Assembly: GCA_024239075.1 (NCBI GenBank)
Contig: JANBVI010000004.1
Location: 62,001 to 126,000 of the forward strand
Source: Fischerella sp. CENA71
Lineage (GTDB): Bacteria; Cyanobacteriota; Cyanobacteriia; Cyanobacteriales; Nostocaceae
Reading direction: 5' to 3'
DNA: 64,000 nt
The position numbers and the translations under genes are program-made. The notes under the pieces were generated by a model that saw nothing but the letters and a program-made list of their open reading frames with translations, was not told the DNA's origin and made no database searches. Shown piece after piece: positions 54,564 through 64,000 of this stretch. How positions within the stretch are numbered: the first letter of the stretch is position 1; each line of letters begins with the position of its first letter.

Positions 54564-55037
54564 TCAATGAATTGATCCAGCCCACATTGGTTCTAGAAGA
54601 ATAAATGATTCCACTAGCAGCCGATTAGCAATGATACCCTGTTGTTCATACCACCAACGATAAAGTTCAGCCACAAAAGGACTGAGATGTTCTGGTTCTT
54701 GAAAAATGATGCGTTGAATTTGATAACCGCGATCGCGGGCAACATTTTCAATATCATCTCGCAAAGTTTCCTCAAAACCCCATTCTGCTTCAGGTCTTTC
54801 TCCATCTGGTGTCGGCGGATTCCACTGTCGCCGTGGTGATTGGTAGTGCTGCAAGTACTCTGCTACATTTTCACCACCTTGAAAAAAGTCTGCTTCGGTA
54901 GCACCACCCAACGCCCCAAATTGGAAAATGTGGCGATCGCCAACGTGGGTGGTGGGCCAAGTACGCTGACACTCAACAATGAAAATAGTAGCGCCTTTTG
55001 GTAAGCAGTTTTCCTCAAACTCGCATACCAAAAACAC
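54564..55037 (-). CDS. Conserved hypothetical protein, 157 residues
   Basis: A soluble protein with several Trp and Pro (PRRQWNPPTPDGERPEAEWGFEETLRDDIENVA) and the ending ESFILLEPMWAG. Its ATG overlaps the 3' end of the SDR gene by 23 bases, so it is likely co-translated with it. No known catalytic motif is visible. Confidence 0.65.
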   Translation of the reverse strand: MFLVCEFEENCLPKGATIFIVECQRTWPTTHVGDRHIFQFGALGGATEADFFQGGENVAEYLQHYQSPRRQWNPPTPDGERPEAEWGFEETLRDDIENVARDRGYQIQRIIFQEPEHLSPFVAELYRWWYEQQGIIANRLLVESFILLEPMWAGSIH

Positions 55038-55980
55038 GTGCTACCTGTCTTGCCACATCCCAAACATCTTGCGTTGTAATTCCGCCTGTACCTAACCAAT
55101 TACCACTAATGCCTGTATAGTCTTCCATCGGCTCGAACAAATTACCATCAGTTGAGGCTGTTGGCTTTTTGTCTTGGAAGTGATCTTGATCAACTTGGCG
55201 TGCCATCATCTGTTCTTCAAGATCAGGTGCCAATGTTTTCTCTAAAGCTAGCAGATAGCCTGCTTGACCAACAATAATTTCTCGCTGTGGTTTTTTTACT
55301 AGCCCAACAATTGCCTCAGCAACTTGTGTGGCTGGATAGACTGGGCTGAGTGCTTTCGTTTTACGACCAGTATAATTAGCTGCGTGCTGAAAGATTGGTG
55401 TATCAATCGAGGCTGGTAATACCGTACAAACATGGATGTCAGGTGCATTGTCTAGATATAACTCCATCCGCAGAGAGTCGGAGAGTCCACGAATCGCATA
55501 TTTGCTGATCGTATAAGGACTGGTGTATGGCTGACCACTGATTGCCACAACCGAGGAAACATTGATGAGGACACCACTACCTTGTTCACGGAAGTAGGGT
55601 AGGGCAGCACGCGCACCATGGACATAACCAAATAAATTTGTCTCAATTACTCGCCGGAAAGCTTCAGGAGGCGCATCTTCAAAGCGGGCAAACAAAGAGA
55701 CAGCAGCATTGTTTACCCAAACATCGAGCCGACCAAAATTTTCAATTGCACGGCGTGCTAATGCTTTTACTGCTAACTCATCGGTGACATCTGTAGGTAC
55801 TGCTAGAGCTTGTCCACCCAATTGCTTACACTGTTGGGCAACTTCTTGCAACGCTCCTTCTCTGCGAGCGGCTAATAGTAAAGTTGCACCCTGTTTAGCA
55901 AATTCAAGTGCTGTAGCCCGGCCAATTCCACTAGACGCGCCTGTGATGACGATGACTGAATCTCTAATCCTGCGTGGCAT
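55015..55980 (-). CDS. Short-chain dehydrogenase/reductase
   Basis: A 321-residue classical SDR with a C-terminal extension. The cofactor motif is TGASSGIGRA, with the NNA strand in DVWVNNAAVSLFARF. The catalytic Ser lies in LINVSSVVAISGQPYTSPYTISKYAIRGL, with the YxxxK of YTISK. The Arg in AARREGA after beta-2 suggests NADP(H) preference. Residues beyond about 250 (KTLAPDLEEQMMARQVDQDHFQ) are an unusual tail. Substrate unknown. Confidence 0.92.
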   Translation of the reverse strand: MPRRIRDSVIVITGASSGIGRATALEFAKQGATLLLAARREGALQEVAQQCKQLGGQALAVPTDVTDELAVKALARRAIENFGRLDVWVNNAAVSLFARFEDAPPEAFRRVIETNLFGYVHGARAALPYFREQGSGVLINVSSVVAISGQPYTSPYTISKYAIRGLSDSLRMELYLDNAPDIHVCTVLPASIDTPIFQHAANYTGRKTKALSPVYPATQVAEAIVGLVKKPQREIIVGQAGYLLALEKTLAPDLEEQMMARQVDQDHFQDKKPTASTDGNLFEPMEDYTGISGNWLGTGGITTQDVWDVARQVARVFGMRV

Positions 55981-56158
55981 ACTGCTTTCTCCTTGAGCGA
56001 TCGCACTAGTTAAGAGTAAATATCCACTCTCTTTGATATAAGTTGTCTGTGCAAGTAATTGTCGTCTTCCTAGAGAGTGATACAGAAATCTCCCCCTATC
56101 CCGTCAGGAGTAGAAGGAGAAGATGGCAAAAGTCAGAGGATCTTAAATCTTAAGTATT

Positions 56159-58387
56159 TCAACCGAATTTTCCTGCATTGGCAGCAATTAGGAATGCTGC
56201 ATAGGTAAGGATATAGCCAACTGTGAAGTGAGTTAGACCAACCAACCAACCTTGGACGATAGATAGAGCAACGGGTTTATCCTTCCAGCGCACTAGATTT
56301 GCCAGTGGAGTACGCTCATGCGCCCAGACTAGAGTTTCAATCAACTCTTGCCAGTATCCACGCCAGCTAATCAGGAACATAAAACCAGTTGCCCAAACCA
56401 AGTGTCCAAACAAGAACATCCATGCCCAAACAGACAGGTTATTCATACCGTAAGGGTTGTATCCGTTGATTACCTGAGCTGAGTTAGCCCAGAGATAATC
56501 ACGGAACCAGCCCATTAAATAAGTAGAAGACTCGTTGAACTGAGCGACATTGCCTTGCCAAATACCTAGATGTTTCCAGTGCCAGTAGAAAGTAGTCCAG
56601 CCAAGCAGGTTTAACATCCAAAATATAGCTAGATAAAAAGATTGTTCCCAAGCGGAAGTTTGGCAAGTACCACCACGACCAGGCCCATCACAAGGGAAGG
56701 TGAAGCCAAAATCTTTCTTATCTGGCATAAGCTTGCTACCACGGGCATCCAACGCACCCTTGACACAAATTAAGGTGGTAGTATGCAGACCAAGAGCGAT
56801 CGCATGGTGAACCAAGAAATCACCAGGGCCAATAGTTAAGAACAAAGAATTTGTGCCAGAGTTGATTGCATCTAGCCAACCTGGTAGCCAGACGTTAGCA
56901 TAGTTAGGCCATGCAGTATGAGCAATGCTGTCTGGATTGGACAACAGCACATTCATCCCATATACTGCTTTCCCGTGAGCAGCTTGGATGAATTGAGCAA
57001 ATACTGGTTCAATCAGGATTTGCTTCTCTGGTGTGCCAAAAGCAACAACTACGTCGTTGTGGACATACAGACCGAGGGTGTGGAAGCCCAAGAAAAGGGA
57101 TACCCAGCTCAAGTGTGAGATAATCGCTTCTTTGTGCTTTAGGACACGTTCTAATACATTACCCTTATTTTGTTCAGGGTCGTAGTCCCGCACCCAAAAA
57201 ATGGCTCCGTGGGCAAAAGCACCAACCATGAAGAAGCCAGCTAAATATTGATGGTGGGTGTACAGACACGCCTGAGTTGTGTAATCCTTTGCGATGAAGG
57301 CATAAGGAGGCAGGGCGTACATATGCTGGGCTACTAGGGACAGAGCAGTTCCCAAAGCAGCTAGGTGGATACCTAACTGGAAGTGCAATGAGTTGTTGTA
57401 GGTGTCATATAAACCTTGGTGTGGTAGGTTGAACTGACCTTCAGTTTGGATACCAAAGAAATTTTTGGCATCAAGCATATCTTTGATGCTATGACCAATC
57501 CCGAAGTTAGTACGGTACATGTGACCAGCAATGATAAAGATGACTGCGATCGCCAAATGATGGTGAGCCATATCAGTCAGCCACAATGATTCTGTTTGAG
57601 GATGGAAACCACCCAAAAATGTCAGAATCGCATTACCAGCACCACTAGATGTACCAAATACATGCTCTGCTGTATCTGGGTTTTGAGCGTAGACACCCCA
57701 GTTACCAGTGAATAAAGGTTGCAAACCTGCTGGATGTGGTAGAGTCGTCAGAAAATTATTCCAACCAACGTGCTGTCCGCGAGATTCGGGGATAGCAACG
57801 TGAACCAAGTGACCAGCCCAAGCTAGTGAACTAACGCCAAACAGGCCTGCTAGGTGATGATTCAACCGAGGTTCAGCGCTTTTGAACCAAGCTAAACTGG
57901 GACGGTATTTGGGTTGCAAGTGCAACCAACCAGCAAACAAGAACACTGCTGCTAACAACAGTAGGAAAATTGAACCCATATAAAGGTCATTATCCGTCCG
58001 CATACCGATGGTATACCACCAGTGGTAGACACCAGAGTAAGCAATATTGACTGGATAGTTAACTCCACCTTGAGTGAAAGCATCTACTGCGGGTTTACCA
58101 AAGTGGGGGTCCCAAATCGCATGGGCGATTGGACGGATATGAATTGGATCTTTGATCCAAGTTTCAAAGTTACCTTGCCAGGCTACATGGAACAATAAGC
58201 TAGAAGCCCACAAGAAAATGATCGCCACATGACCAAAGTGAGTAGCAAAAATCTTTTGATAAAGATTTTCTTCTGTAATGTCATCATGGCTTTCAAAGTC
58301 GTTACCCTGAGCCATTGCGTACCAGATTCGACGCGTCGTCGGATCTTGAGCGAGATCCTGGCTGAATTTAGGAAATTTTCTTGCCAT
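56159..58387 (-). CDS. psaB: Orphan photosystem I core protein B (second psaB)
   Basis: A 742-residue full-length PsaB. It begins [20 protein letters not shown]. It keeps the FX cluster motif [12 protein letters not shown] and the C-terminal membrane segments ([29 protein letters not shown]). PsaB binds P700, A0/A1 and FX with PsaA in thylakoids. psaA should precede psaB, but the upstream 1.2 kb holds no psaA. Anabaena carries a similar solitary psaB2 (alr5314) besides psaAB. It is therefore a paralogue, possibly heterocyst- or condition-specific. Confidence 0.95.
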   Translation of the reverse strand: MARKFPKFSQDLAQDPTTRRIWYAMAQGNDFESHDDITEENLYQKIFATHFGHVAIIFLWASSLLFHVAWQGNFETWIKDPIHIRPIAHAIWDPHFGKPAVDAFTQGGVNYPVNIAYSGVYHWWYTIGMRTDNDLYMGSIFLLLLAAVFLFAGWLHLQPKYRPSLAWFKSAEPRLNHHLAGLFGVSSLAWAGHLVHVAIPESRGQHVGWNNFLTTLPHPAGLQPLFTGNWGVYAQNPDTAEHVFGTSSGAGNAILTFLGGFHPQTESLWLTDMAHHHLAIAVIFIIAGHMYRTNFGIGHSIKDMLDAKNFFGIQTEGQFNLPHQGLYDTYNNSLHFQLGIHLAALGTALSLVAQHMYALPPYAFIAKDYTTQACLYTHHQYLAGFFMVGAFAHGAIFWVRDYDPEQNKGNVLERVLKHKEAIISHLSWVSLFLGFHTLGLYVHNDVVVAFGTPEKQILIEPVFAQFIQAAHGKAVYGMNVLLSNPDSIAHTAWPNYANVWLPGWLDAINSGTNSLFLTIGPGDFLVHHAIALGLHTTTLICVKGALDARGSKLMPDKKDFGFTFPCDGPGRGGTCQTSAWEQSFYLAIFWMLNLLGWTTFYWHWKHLGIWQGNVAQFNESSTYLMGWFRDYLWANSAQVINGYNPYGMNNLSVWAWMFLFGHLVWATGFMFLISWRGYWQELIETLVWAHERTPLANLVRWKDKPVALSIVQGWLVGLTHFTVGYILTYAAFLIAANAGKFG

Positions 58388-58976
58388 GTACTTTAATTAC
58401 ATCCTCCTTTTAGCTAATCTAAGTTGCTATATCTCTTGAGCCAGCAACATCTAACAATTGATTCAAAAAATCTTTGCAGCATCAAGTCGGAGGTCAAACA
58501 ATTTTGGATTTGAGATTGCGGATTGAGTCCCAGGATTTAGCGAGCATCCCAATTTTTTCAATATATTGCTAAGGGTTTAAACTCCTAGCTAGTAACAGAA
58601 GTCGTCTTTATACGACTCAAACAAATCAAGTAGTCTGCTTCAGCAGACTTTAGTTATAAGACTGCAATTTAAATTGCAGGCAGGTTTTTTGAAAATTTGG
58701 GATACTCCGATGATTTATCCGCTTTCTTGTACCCTGCTCAAAATTATCGGTTAGTAGTCTTAAACGTTTAATTTACTATTACTACTTCCATCGTATTTCC
58801 GACTGTGGGGAGAGATTAGTATTACATCAACTTGTAATCATAAACACAAATAAAAATTTACTAATTTCTATTTAATCCAAAAACCAAACTAGTAAGTATT
58901 GATTATTTTAAGTGATGCTAATTACCTCTCAACTAAATTTGAAATTCATCCTTTCCCTCTCCATCTAATATTAATG
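58388..58976. promoter_or_regulatory. Upstream region of orphan psaB with palindromes
   Basis: There is no gene in about 590 bases. The hairpin AGTCTGC-TTCA-GCAGACT (58632-58649) and the perfect 18-base palindrome CTGCAATTTAAATTGCAG (58662-58679) are adjacent and close to 250-290 bases before the psaB start. They could be terminators, a repeat pair or operator sites for psaB. Confidence 0.5.
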
Positions 58977-59622
58977 TTAATTTAATAGTGTAAAAAAGCC
59001 TATTCCATCATTAGTTTTACGGAAAATATACCTTAATATTATTCTGTCTATATTCCCATAAATTCTAACTTTTGCTTTGTTCTTATATTCAATACTCAAT
59101 TCTGCCGGCGCTTGATATACACCTTCCCAGGAAAGAGCGTCGTGGAAAGTTATGCAACCACCATTATTAAGTAGGTTGATACCTATTGTAAAGTTGTTTA
59201 TTACTGATTCATATGAATGATCACCATCAACGAAAATAAAATCATATTTTTGACTCCAATTCTCGTCAATTATTTTTCTTTGTGTAAGTAGTTTGTTAAC
59301 AAAATCTCTGTCCCTTTTTGGTTCATAATGTTCATAATCATGATAAACGTAATCACTATAGTTTCCAAAAAAAACAGAAATAATTTCTAATCTATTAATA
59401 CCAATTCTTTGTGAGCTTGCACAGAATATTGAAGTCTAAAATCTTTGTATACTAGGAGTTTTGAGTCCAGCGATTCTATGCATCTTCATATGAAATTGGT
59501 ATAAGGTATTTTAAATTTAACCTTTCAACAAATGAACGTGGATTATCAAAAATTCTATGACGAATATTGGGGTCAACTGCTATGACTTTTGCAAGATATT
59601 TGTAATTACTATGTACAATTAG
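58977..59622 (-). pseudogene. Methyltransferase gene, 5'-truncated and split by a miniature insertion
   Basis: On the minus strand, YLAKVIAVDPNIRHRIFDN leads to NLKYL, then the insertion at 59399-59501, then NRLEIISVFFGNYSDY and KYDFIFVDGDHSYESVINNF, ending NGGCITFHDAL and GIGFFTLLN*. VDGDHSYE is characteristic of class I SAM methyltransferases of the Methyltransf_24 / cephalosporin-hydroxylase type. Deleting the element and one TAA copy restores one uninterrupted frame (KYLNRLE). The N-terminal part is missing; the frame opens just past the stop of glf. Confidence 0.85.
59399..59501. mobile_element. Miniature element, 103 bp, with TAA target duplication, inside a methyltransferase gene
   Basis: The ends TACCAATT and AATTGGTA are part of longer imperfect inverted repeats of about 30 bases. 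TAA flanks both sides (59396-59398 and 59502-59504). The host gene reading frame is exactly restored on excision with one TAA. It is the third and best-supported member of the family. Confidence 0.88.
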
Positions 59623-60736
59623 CTATCTCTTTTTCAAATACACCAAGCGCCCGAACCACAGCCTGATCCATGTCGTAGTACTTATATTCAGCAAGCCGTC
59701 CAACAAAGATGGCCGTGCCATGCAGTTTTTCTACCTCTTTGAAGTAAAGGTCTAGCAGTTCACGATTCTCTTCACGAGGTATAGGGTAATAGGGATCGTT
59801 TTTCCCTGGTATGTAAGCTTGAGGATATTCCATCACCAAGGTAGTTTTGGGTAAGGTTTGTCCCGACAAATATTTTTGTTCAGTAATGCGGGTGATGTCA
59901 TAATCGTTGGGGTAGTTGACCGTACCTACTTCTTGATAATACTCTTGTTCCAAAGTGTCAAACTGAAAGTGCAAACTACGATAAGGCAACTCACCATACA
60001 TGTAATCAAAGAAAGTATCAATCGGTGCAGTACAAATTATCCGGTTAAACTTAATGTCATTGATAATTTCTCGGTAATCTGTGTTCAGGAGTACCTTGAT
60101 GTTGGGATGAATCAGCATTCGGCGAAACATCTCGGTATAACCATGCTTTGGCATAGCTTGATATCTATCCTGAAAATAACGGTTATCCCGACTGATATAA
60201 ACTGGAACACGTCCTGTTACTCCACGGTCTAATTGCTCAGGTTTTAATTCCCACTGCTTCATTGTGTAGTGGAGGAAAACATGCTCATAAATGTAGTTTG
60301 CTAAAAACTCTAAATCTCCACTGGCGCTTTCACGCAACTTGAGAATAGGGACTTTTATTCCAAAACCGAAGTGTTCTAAAAGCAAATTTTCCAGCTTCTG
60401 TGCATAGTGTGGAGGAAAAAGAGTATGGAGAGAATTGAGATTAAACGGAATAGGTACTTTCTTTCCTTCAACTACTCCCAGCACATGATGATAGTAGTAT
60501 CTCCACTCAGTAAATTGAGACAGATAATCCCAAGCTTTTTTAGACTTGGTGTGGAAAATATGAGGGCCATACTTATGTACTAAGATGCCATGCTCGTTGT
60601 AGTAATCATAAGCATTACCACCAATATGATCACGCCGTTCCACAATTAACACTCGTTGTGCCAATTGAGTTGCAATTCGTTCAGCTAACACGCAGCTTGA
60701 ATAACCAGCTCCTATAATTAGCCAATCTATTTTCAT
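59609..60736 (-). CDS. glf: UDP-galactopyranose mutase
   Basis: A 375-residue FAD enzyme converting UDP-galactopyranose to UDP-galactofuranose. The N-terminal dinucleotide fold reads IIGAGYSSCVLAERIA, then VERRDHIGGNAYDYYN, and KYGPHIFHT carries the active-site His region. C-terminal GRLAEYKYYDMDQAVVRAL is conserved. It belongs to a surface-glycan cluster with a GlfT2-like transferase directly upstream. The cytosolic product feeds galactofuranose-containing polysaccharide. Confidence 0.95.
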   Translation of the reverse strand: MKIDWLIIGAGYSSCVLAERIATQLAQRVLIVERRDHIGGNAYDYYNEHGILVHKYGPHIFHTKSKKAWDYLSQFTEWRYYYHHVLGVVEGKKVPIPFNLNSLHTLFPPHYAQKLENLLLEHFGFGIKVPILKLRESASGDLEFLANYIYEHVFLHYTMKQWELKPEQLDRGVTGRVPVYISRDNRYFQDRYQAMPKHGYTEMFRRMLIHPNIKVLLNTDYREIINDIKFNRIICTAPIDTFFDYMYGELPYRSLHFQFDTLEQEYYQEVGTVNYPNDYDITRITEQKYLSGQTLPKTTLVMEYPQAYIPGKNDPYYPIPREENRELLDLYFKEVEKLHGTAIFVGRLAEYKYYDMDQAVVRALGVFEKEIANCT

Positions 60737-60781
60737 GCTGCTTCTCCTTGCTTGACATAGTTTGGATGTTGAAACTTTGTT

Positions 60782-62614
60782 TTACTTTTGAGGTTCAAGA
60801 TACTTCTGCCAAAATTGGATAGAAGTTAAATCATTGAATGCTTTTTTCCACTCTGCACTGACACTTGACCATCTCAAACAACTCTTCATTGCAGAGTTAA
60901 ACCAGGTAAATAAAATATGAAGACCAGCTTTTTGATCGAATTCGTACTGATAAGAGTTAGGATTTTCGTCTATCACATAAATAATTCTTTTTTTAGCTAA
61001 CCCTTTACATATAGAATCACGTTGTTTTTCTTTAACACCAAATCGAATGACCACACTCTCATCAGTAATTAGAAAATATGGAAGTAAATGACCATTAAGC
61101 GTTAACAAAGTCAGGATTTTTTGGAAAATTCCGGCTTTAGTAACTTGATAAACCTCATTCTGTAAACCTGAATTAGCCAGTATAGTTTGGTTTTTATAAC
61201 TTCTACTAAGTTCAAAAATATTAGAGTGCAGAATCTCTGGATAATTGCTGATAATGAAATTAGGCCCTTGCATATAATCTTCAAAAGCTTTAATTACCAT
61301 TTGTGCAGAGTTGTAATCAAAGATGCATAAAAAATAGACTATAGATTGTGTGAAAGCTTTAACTGTTTTCACATATTCTAATGAGCTATGAATTGAATTA
61401 GTTATTAAGTGATTACGAATGTAATAGTATGAATCCCAAATGGGTCTTTTAGCATAAAATGGTTCGTGCCACACAGCTATAGATGGAAAAGCCACTATTG
61501 CATTATCAAAATGTTCGTTGATTCTTAAACCAAATTCCATGTCATCTATTTTGATAAACAAGGGAAGCGGTAATCCAATCTTTTTGACAATTTCTTTAGA
61601 GAAGGCAAAAAACCAAAATCCCCCATAATCTATATTGTCTTCTAACAATAGTGAAGTAAGTGTGGTGATATTTCGTAAATCAAGATTGTGCTTGAGAGGA
61701 TAACCTTTGAATTTATCTTGCTTAATGTTTCCTTCATCGTCGATAGATTTGTTATATATTGCTCCTGCTTCATATAAAATGTGTTTTTTGTATAAATCGA
61801 GCATACTGCCAGCTACAGCAAAATCTTTCTTTGCATACTCATATAAAGAAAAAAGCCTGTAAATAGCTTCACTATCTAACTCTATATCATCATCCATGAA
61901 TAAGAAGTGAGTATAAACGTCTTCCTGTAACGCTTCAATCAGTCCTTTAGTAAAACCGCCACTTCCACCAACGTTGCGATTATAAATAAGCTTAATTTTA
62001 TAGTCTTTGAAATCACTTTCATTTAGAGTTATGCCATTATCTACTACAAAGATTTTGAAATTTTTATCCTGCAATAAACTGTCTTGTAAAATAGTATTAA
62101 CAGTCTTTTTTAGATAAACTTCTTTTTTGAATGTACAAGTGATGATTGCTAATGACACATCATGATATTTTTTTTGTTCAGTTATCACTAATCCTTCTGT
62201 AAATAAACCTTGTTTACTCAAGCAAGTTATTTCTACATAAATGCGACCTGCTTCTTGATTTTGCTTGAGATATGGCAAGGAAAATTTCACAGGTTCTGAT
62301 AAACTACAATTTTTAAAAAATTGACTGGAAATAGTTTCTCTTGTACTTGATTCAGAAGTTTCTCTATAAGCACAAACCTCAAAATCTCCCTCTAACCTTA
62401 GTAAATAATAGAGAGAGTTAATAGATGTAAATTTAGTATAGAATCTTTCGTATAACGAATTGAAATATGTATTCAAAGATATAGTGCTATCTTCAGATAA
62501 AATGATTTGGTTTTTGTCTTCATGAAAATTGATTGATACATCATGATAAACTCTGAAGTATAAATCAGAAATTTCAGCTATTTGAGGAAATTTTACTCTG
62601 TTCACTATATTCAT
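60782..62614 (-). CDS. GlfT2-like galactofuranosyltransferase (GT2)
   Basis: A 610-residue protein with an N-terminal beta-rich region (about 1-150) ahead of a GT-A fold. The GT2 motifs are LAIITCTFKKEVYLKKTVN, the loop YNRNVGGSGGFTKG, the metal-binding DDD in FLFMDDDIELD and the late AVWHEPFY. NRNVGGSGGF and this layout match mycobacterial GlfT2, a galactofuran polymerase. Location beside glf supports a galactofuranose donor. The chain length formed cannot be predicted. Confidence 0.85.
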   Translation of the reverse strand: MNIVNRVKFPQIAEISDLYFRVYHDVSINFHEDKNQIILSEDSTISLNTYFNSLYERFYTKFTSINSLYYLLRLEGDFEVCAYRETSESSTRETISSQFFKNCSLSEPVKFSLPYLKQNQEAGRIYVEITCLSKQGLFTEGLVITEQKKYHDVSLAIITCTFKKEVYLKKTVNTILQDSLLQDKNFKIFVVDNGITLNESDFKDYKIKLIYNRNVGGSGGFTKGLIEALQEDVYTHFLFMDDDIELDSEAIYRLFSLYEYAKKDFAVAGSMLDLYKKHILYEAGAIYNKSIDDEGNIKQDKFKGYPLKHNLDLRNITTLTSLLLEDNIDYGGFWFFAFSKEIVKKIGLPLPLFIKIDDMEFGLRINEHFDNAIVAFPSIAVWHEPFYAKRPIWDSYYYIRNHLITNSIHSSLEYVKTVKAFTQSIVYFLCIFDYNSAQMVIKAFEDYMQGPNFIISNYPEILHSNIFELSRSYKNQTILANSGLQNEVYQVTKAGIFQKILTLLTLNGHLLPYFLITDESVVIRFGVKEKQRDSICKGLAKKRIIYVIDENPNSYQYEFDQKAGLHILFTWFNSAMKSCLRWSSVSAEWKKAFNDLTSIQFWQKYLEPQK

Positions 62615-62680
62615 ATGCTTCCTACCTTTTAGGCGTGTTTCCTAAAAAAATTAGTTTTGGTTCTCTTAGCGTCGGAATCT

Positions 62681-64000
62681 CTAAGCTTTAATTGATACTT
62701 GCTCTAAGTATTGGTGAATGTAATCTACAAAAGGTTGATAGGCTGCTTGAGGAGAAAGCTTGGCGATCGCATACCTATGAGCTTCTTCCTCCATCCATTG
62801 ACGTTTTACTTTGTTGGTTAGCACTGTGTGTATGGCTGCTGCGAAATCTTCAGGTGTATCTGCGACAAGAACAGCACTATCTACAACTCCACCCAGTCCT
62901 TGAACGCCTACACTGGTGGAAACGCAAGCACGACCATAGGACATAGCTTCTACGAGTTTAATTTTCAATCCGCTACCAGCCAGCAAAGGAACCAGACAGA
63001 CTTCAGCAGCACCATATTCCGGTTTCAAATCATTCACTCTACCTAAAAAGCGAACATTTGGATAATTTCCTTGAATTAAATCACACACACTACCGCATAC
63101 GTGGAGGCTAGAATTGGGCATTAACTCTATAACCTTTAGCCACACATCTTCAAGAAACCACTTAAGACCGTAGTAGTTGTGATCTACAGCATTACCGACA
63201 AAAAAGCAACGACCAGGTACTTGCTTAACAGTATGATAATTATTCAGTTCCGCAGCCTTGGGCATACAAATCACCTCAGACTCTGGTGCCATTTGCTTAA
63301 GGTCGTAAGCATCTTCTTTCTGAATTGCTAACAGTATCTGCGCCTTGCGTAACTGCATAGCTTCTGATTCCCAATCCCAATTGCCTGCATCTATGAAAAT
63401 GCCTATTTTCTTGAAATTAGCAAATCTTTTATGAAAAATATCGTGAGTAAGGATAACTTTTAGAGCAGTTTTATTGGTAGAAAAAGCATCTAAAATATTA
63501 GCTAAAAAAACATAGTTAACAATTACAATATCTGGTTTATATCTGTCAAATTGAGCTTTAGCAAAATCAACTTCTTCGGATGTCGCTAAAAGCTCCTGCC
63601 ATTCTCGAACATGGACATTTGTAGTAGTAGCTTGCTGCTTTTGTTTTTGTAGTAGTCTTTTGAAAGCGTCTCGAACAGCACGATAAATATCTTTTTGCTG
63701 GTTGGGAAGGGAAAGATAAACCAACCGTAATGGTGCAGTCAACCAATCTGATAATGAGTTAAATCTAAGTAAAACACCAGCAATTCGTAAGTTATTACGA
63801 ATCCATATTTTGTCAGTTGTTGCTAATGCAGGCAGAATAAAACTCCACGGAAATTTCTGATCAGGGAAAGGATCAAGGGATACAAACCCAACTTCACAAC
63901 CCGCTTGTTGCAAGTAGCGTATGAAATCTAGTACATACATGTTACTACCACTGGCATAATCAGTGGGAAAATTTCTACTAATGATTTGGATCTTTATTGG
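62681..64000 (-). CDS. Glycosyltransferase (GT4-like), 5' end beyond the window
   Basis: The frame is open from the right edge; residues before the first ATG at 63940 (IQIISRNFPTDYASGSNMY) are the conserved N-terminal strand of GT-B enzymes, so the gene starts beyond 64000. 440 codons are visible. C-terminal nucleotide-sugar features are SGLKIKLVEAMSYGRACVSTSVGVQGL, with the EAMSYG core. It is expected in the cytoplasm or at the inner membrane making surface polysaccharide together with the two genes downstream. Sugar specificity is not evident. Confidence 0.9.
   Translation of the reverse strand, partial: PIKIQIISRNFPTDYASGSNMYVLDFIRYLQQAGCEVGFVSLDPFPDQKFPWSFILPALATTDKIWIRNNLRIAGVLLRFNSLSDWLTAPLRLVYLSLPNQQKDIYRAVRDAFKRLLQKQKQQATTTNVHVREWQELLATSEEVDFAKAQFDRYKPDIVIVNYVFLANILDAFSTNKTALKVILTHDIFHKRFANFKKIGIFIDAGNWDWESEAMQLRKAQILLAIQKEDAYDLKQMAPESEVICMPKAAELNNYHTVKQVPGRCFFVGNAVDHNYYGLKWFLEDVWLKVIELMPNSSLHVCGSVCDLIQGNYPNVRFLGRVNDLKPEYGAAEVCLVPLLAGSGLKIKLVEAMSYGRACVSTSVGVQGLGGVVDSAVLVADTPEDFAAAIHTVLTNKVKRQWMEEEAHRYAIAKLSPQAAYQPFVDYIHQYLEQVSIKA

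Overview
The window is chromosomal DNA of a filamentous, almost certainly heterocyst-forming cyanobacterium (Nostocales; Fischerella/Mastigocladus/Nostoc-like). Signs of this are the pecBACEF phycoerythrocyanin operon followed directly by cpcBAC, a patA-type regulator beside it, a paired flv3/flv1, an orphan second psaB and a solitary extra ndhI. The octamer GCGATCGC (HIP1) is frequent, intergenic DNA is AT-rich, and short heptamer-type tandem repeats are common. The species cannot be fixed from sequence alone.

Layout. 1-6431 (minus strand): phycobilisome rod locus, transcribed pecB-pecA-pecC-pecE-pecF-cpcB-cpcA-cpcC, the last gene running off the left edge. 7111-8043: an RluA/RluD pseudouridine synthase. 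8044-9982: about 1.9 kb of AT-rich DNA with decayed coding scraps. 9983-16242 (plus): patA, a large MCP-like sensor and a kinase-less CheA-type Hpt protein, which together look like a reduced pix/pil-type chemosensory locus. 16290-19481 (minus): siroheme genes (cobA, CbiX-type chelatase), manganese catalase and a DUF4359 protein, then tRNA-His(GTG). 19667-23217: a scrambled accessory stretch with a diverged dispersed repeat pair, a 5'-truncated psbA, a truncated unknown gene and a PIN-toxin/antitoxin pair. 23218-26904: flv1 and flv3. 27260-32720: a LysR regulator, a broken methyltransferase, dienelactone hydrolase, aldo/keto reductase, an alpha/beta hydrolase and the response regulator RpaA. 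32970-39492: GNAT, a BON lipoprotein, a glycine-zipper stress protein, a histidine kinase, the orphan ndhI, a HAD hydrolase and a truncated ATP-grasp-like gene. 39603-43090: molybdate uptake (modA, fused modBC) behind a molybdopterin-oxidoreductase-like ORF. 43604-50649: an MFS transporter and a BMP-type (nucleoside-like) ABC importer, interrupted by a ten-copy 20-bp minisatellite. 50656-55980: small stress-type and hypothetical genes and an SDR. 56159-58387: orphan psaB. 58977-64000 (minus): surface-glycan genes (GT4, GlfT2-like GT2, UDP-galactopyranose mutase) ending in a methyltransferase gene split by a miniature insertion element.

The most unusual signals are not whole genes. At least three miniature elements share the outer inverted repeat TACCAWTT and a 3-bp TTA/TAA target duplication; one splits a methyltransferase gene and its removal restores the reading frame exactly. 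There is a tail-less joint between two truncated genes at about 22203. Several minisatellites occur, including one whose A-tracts are phased at about the DNA helical repeat just upstream of an ABC ATPase gene. Functional assignments come from motifs and remembered family sequences, not from a database search.
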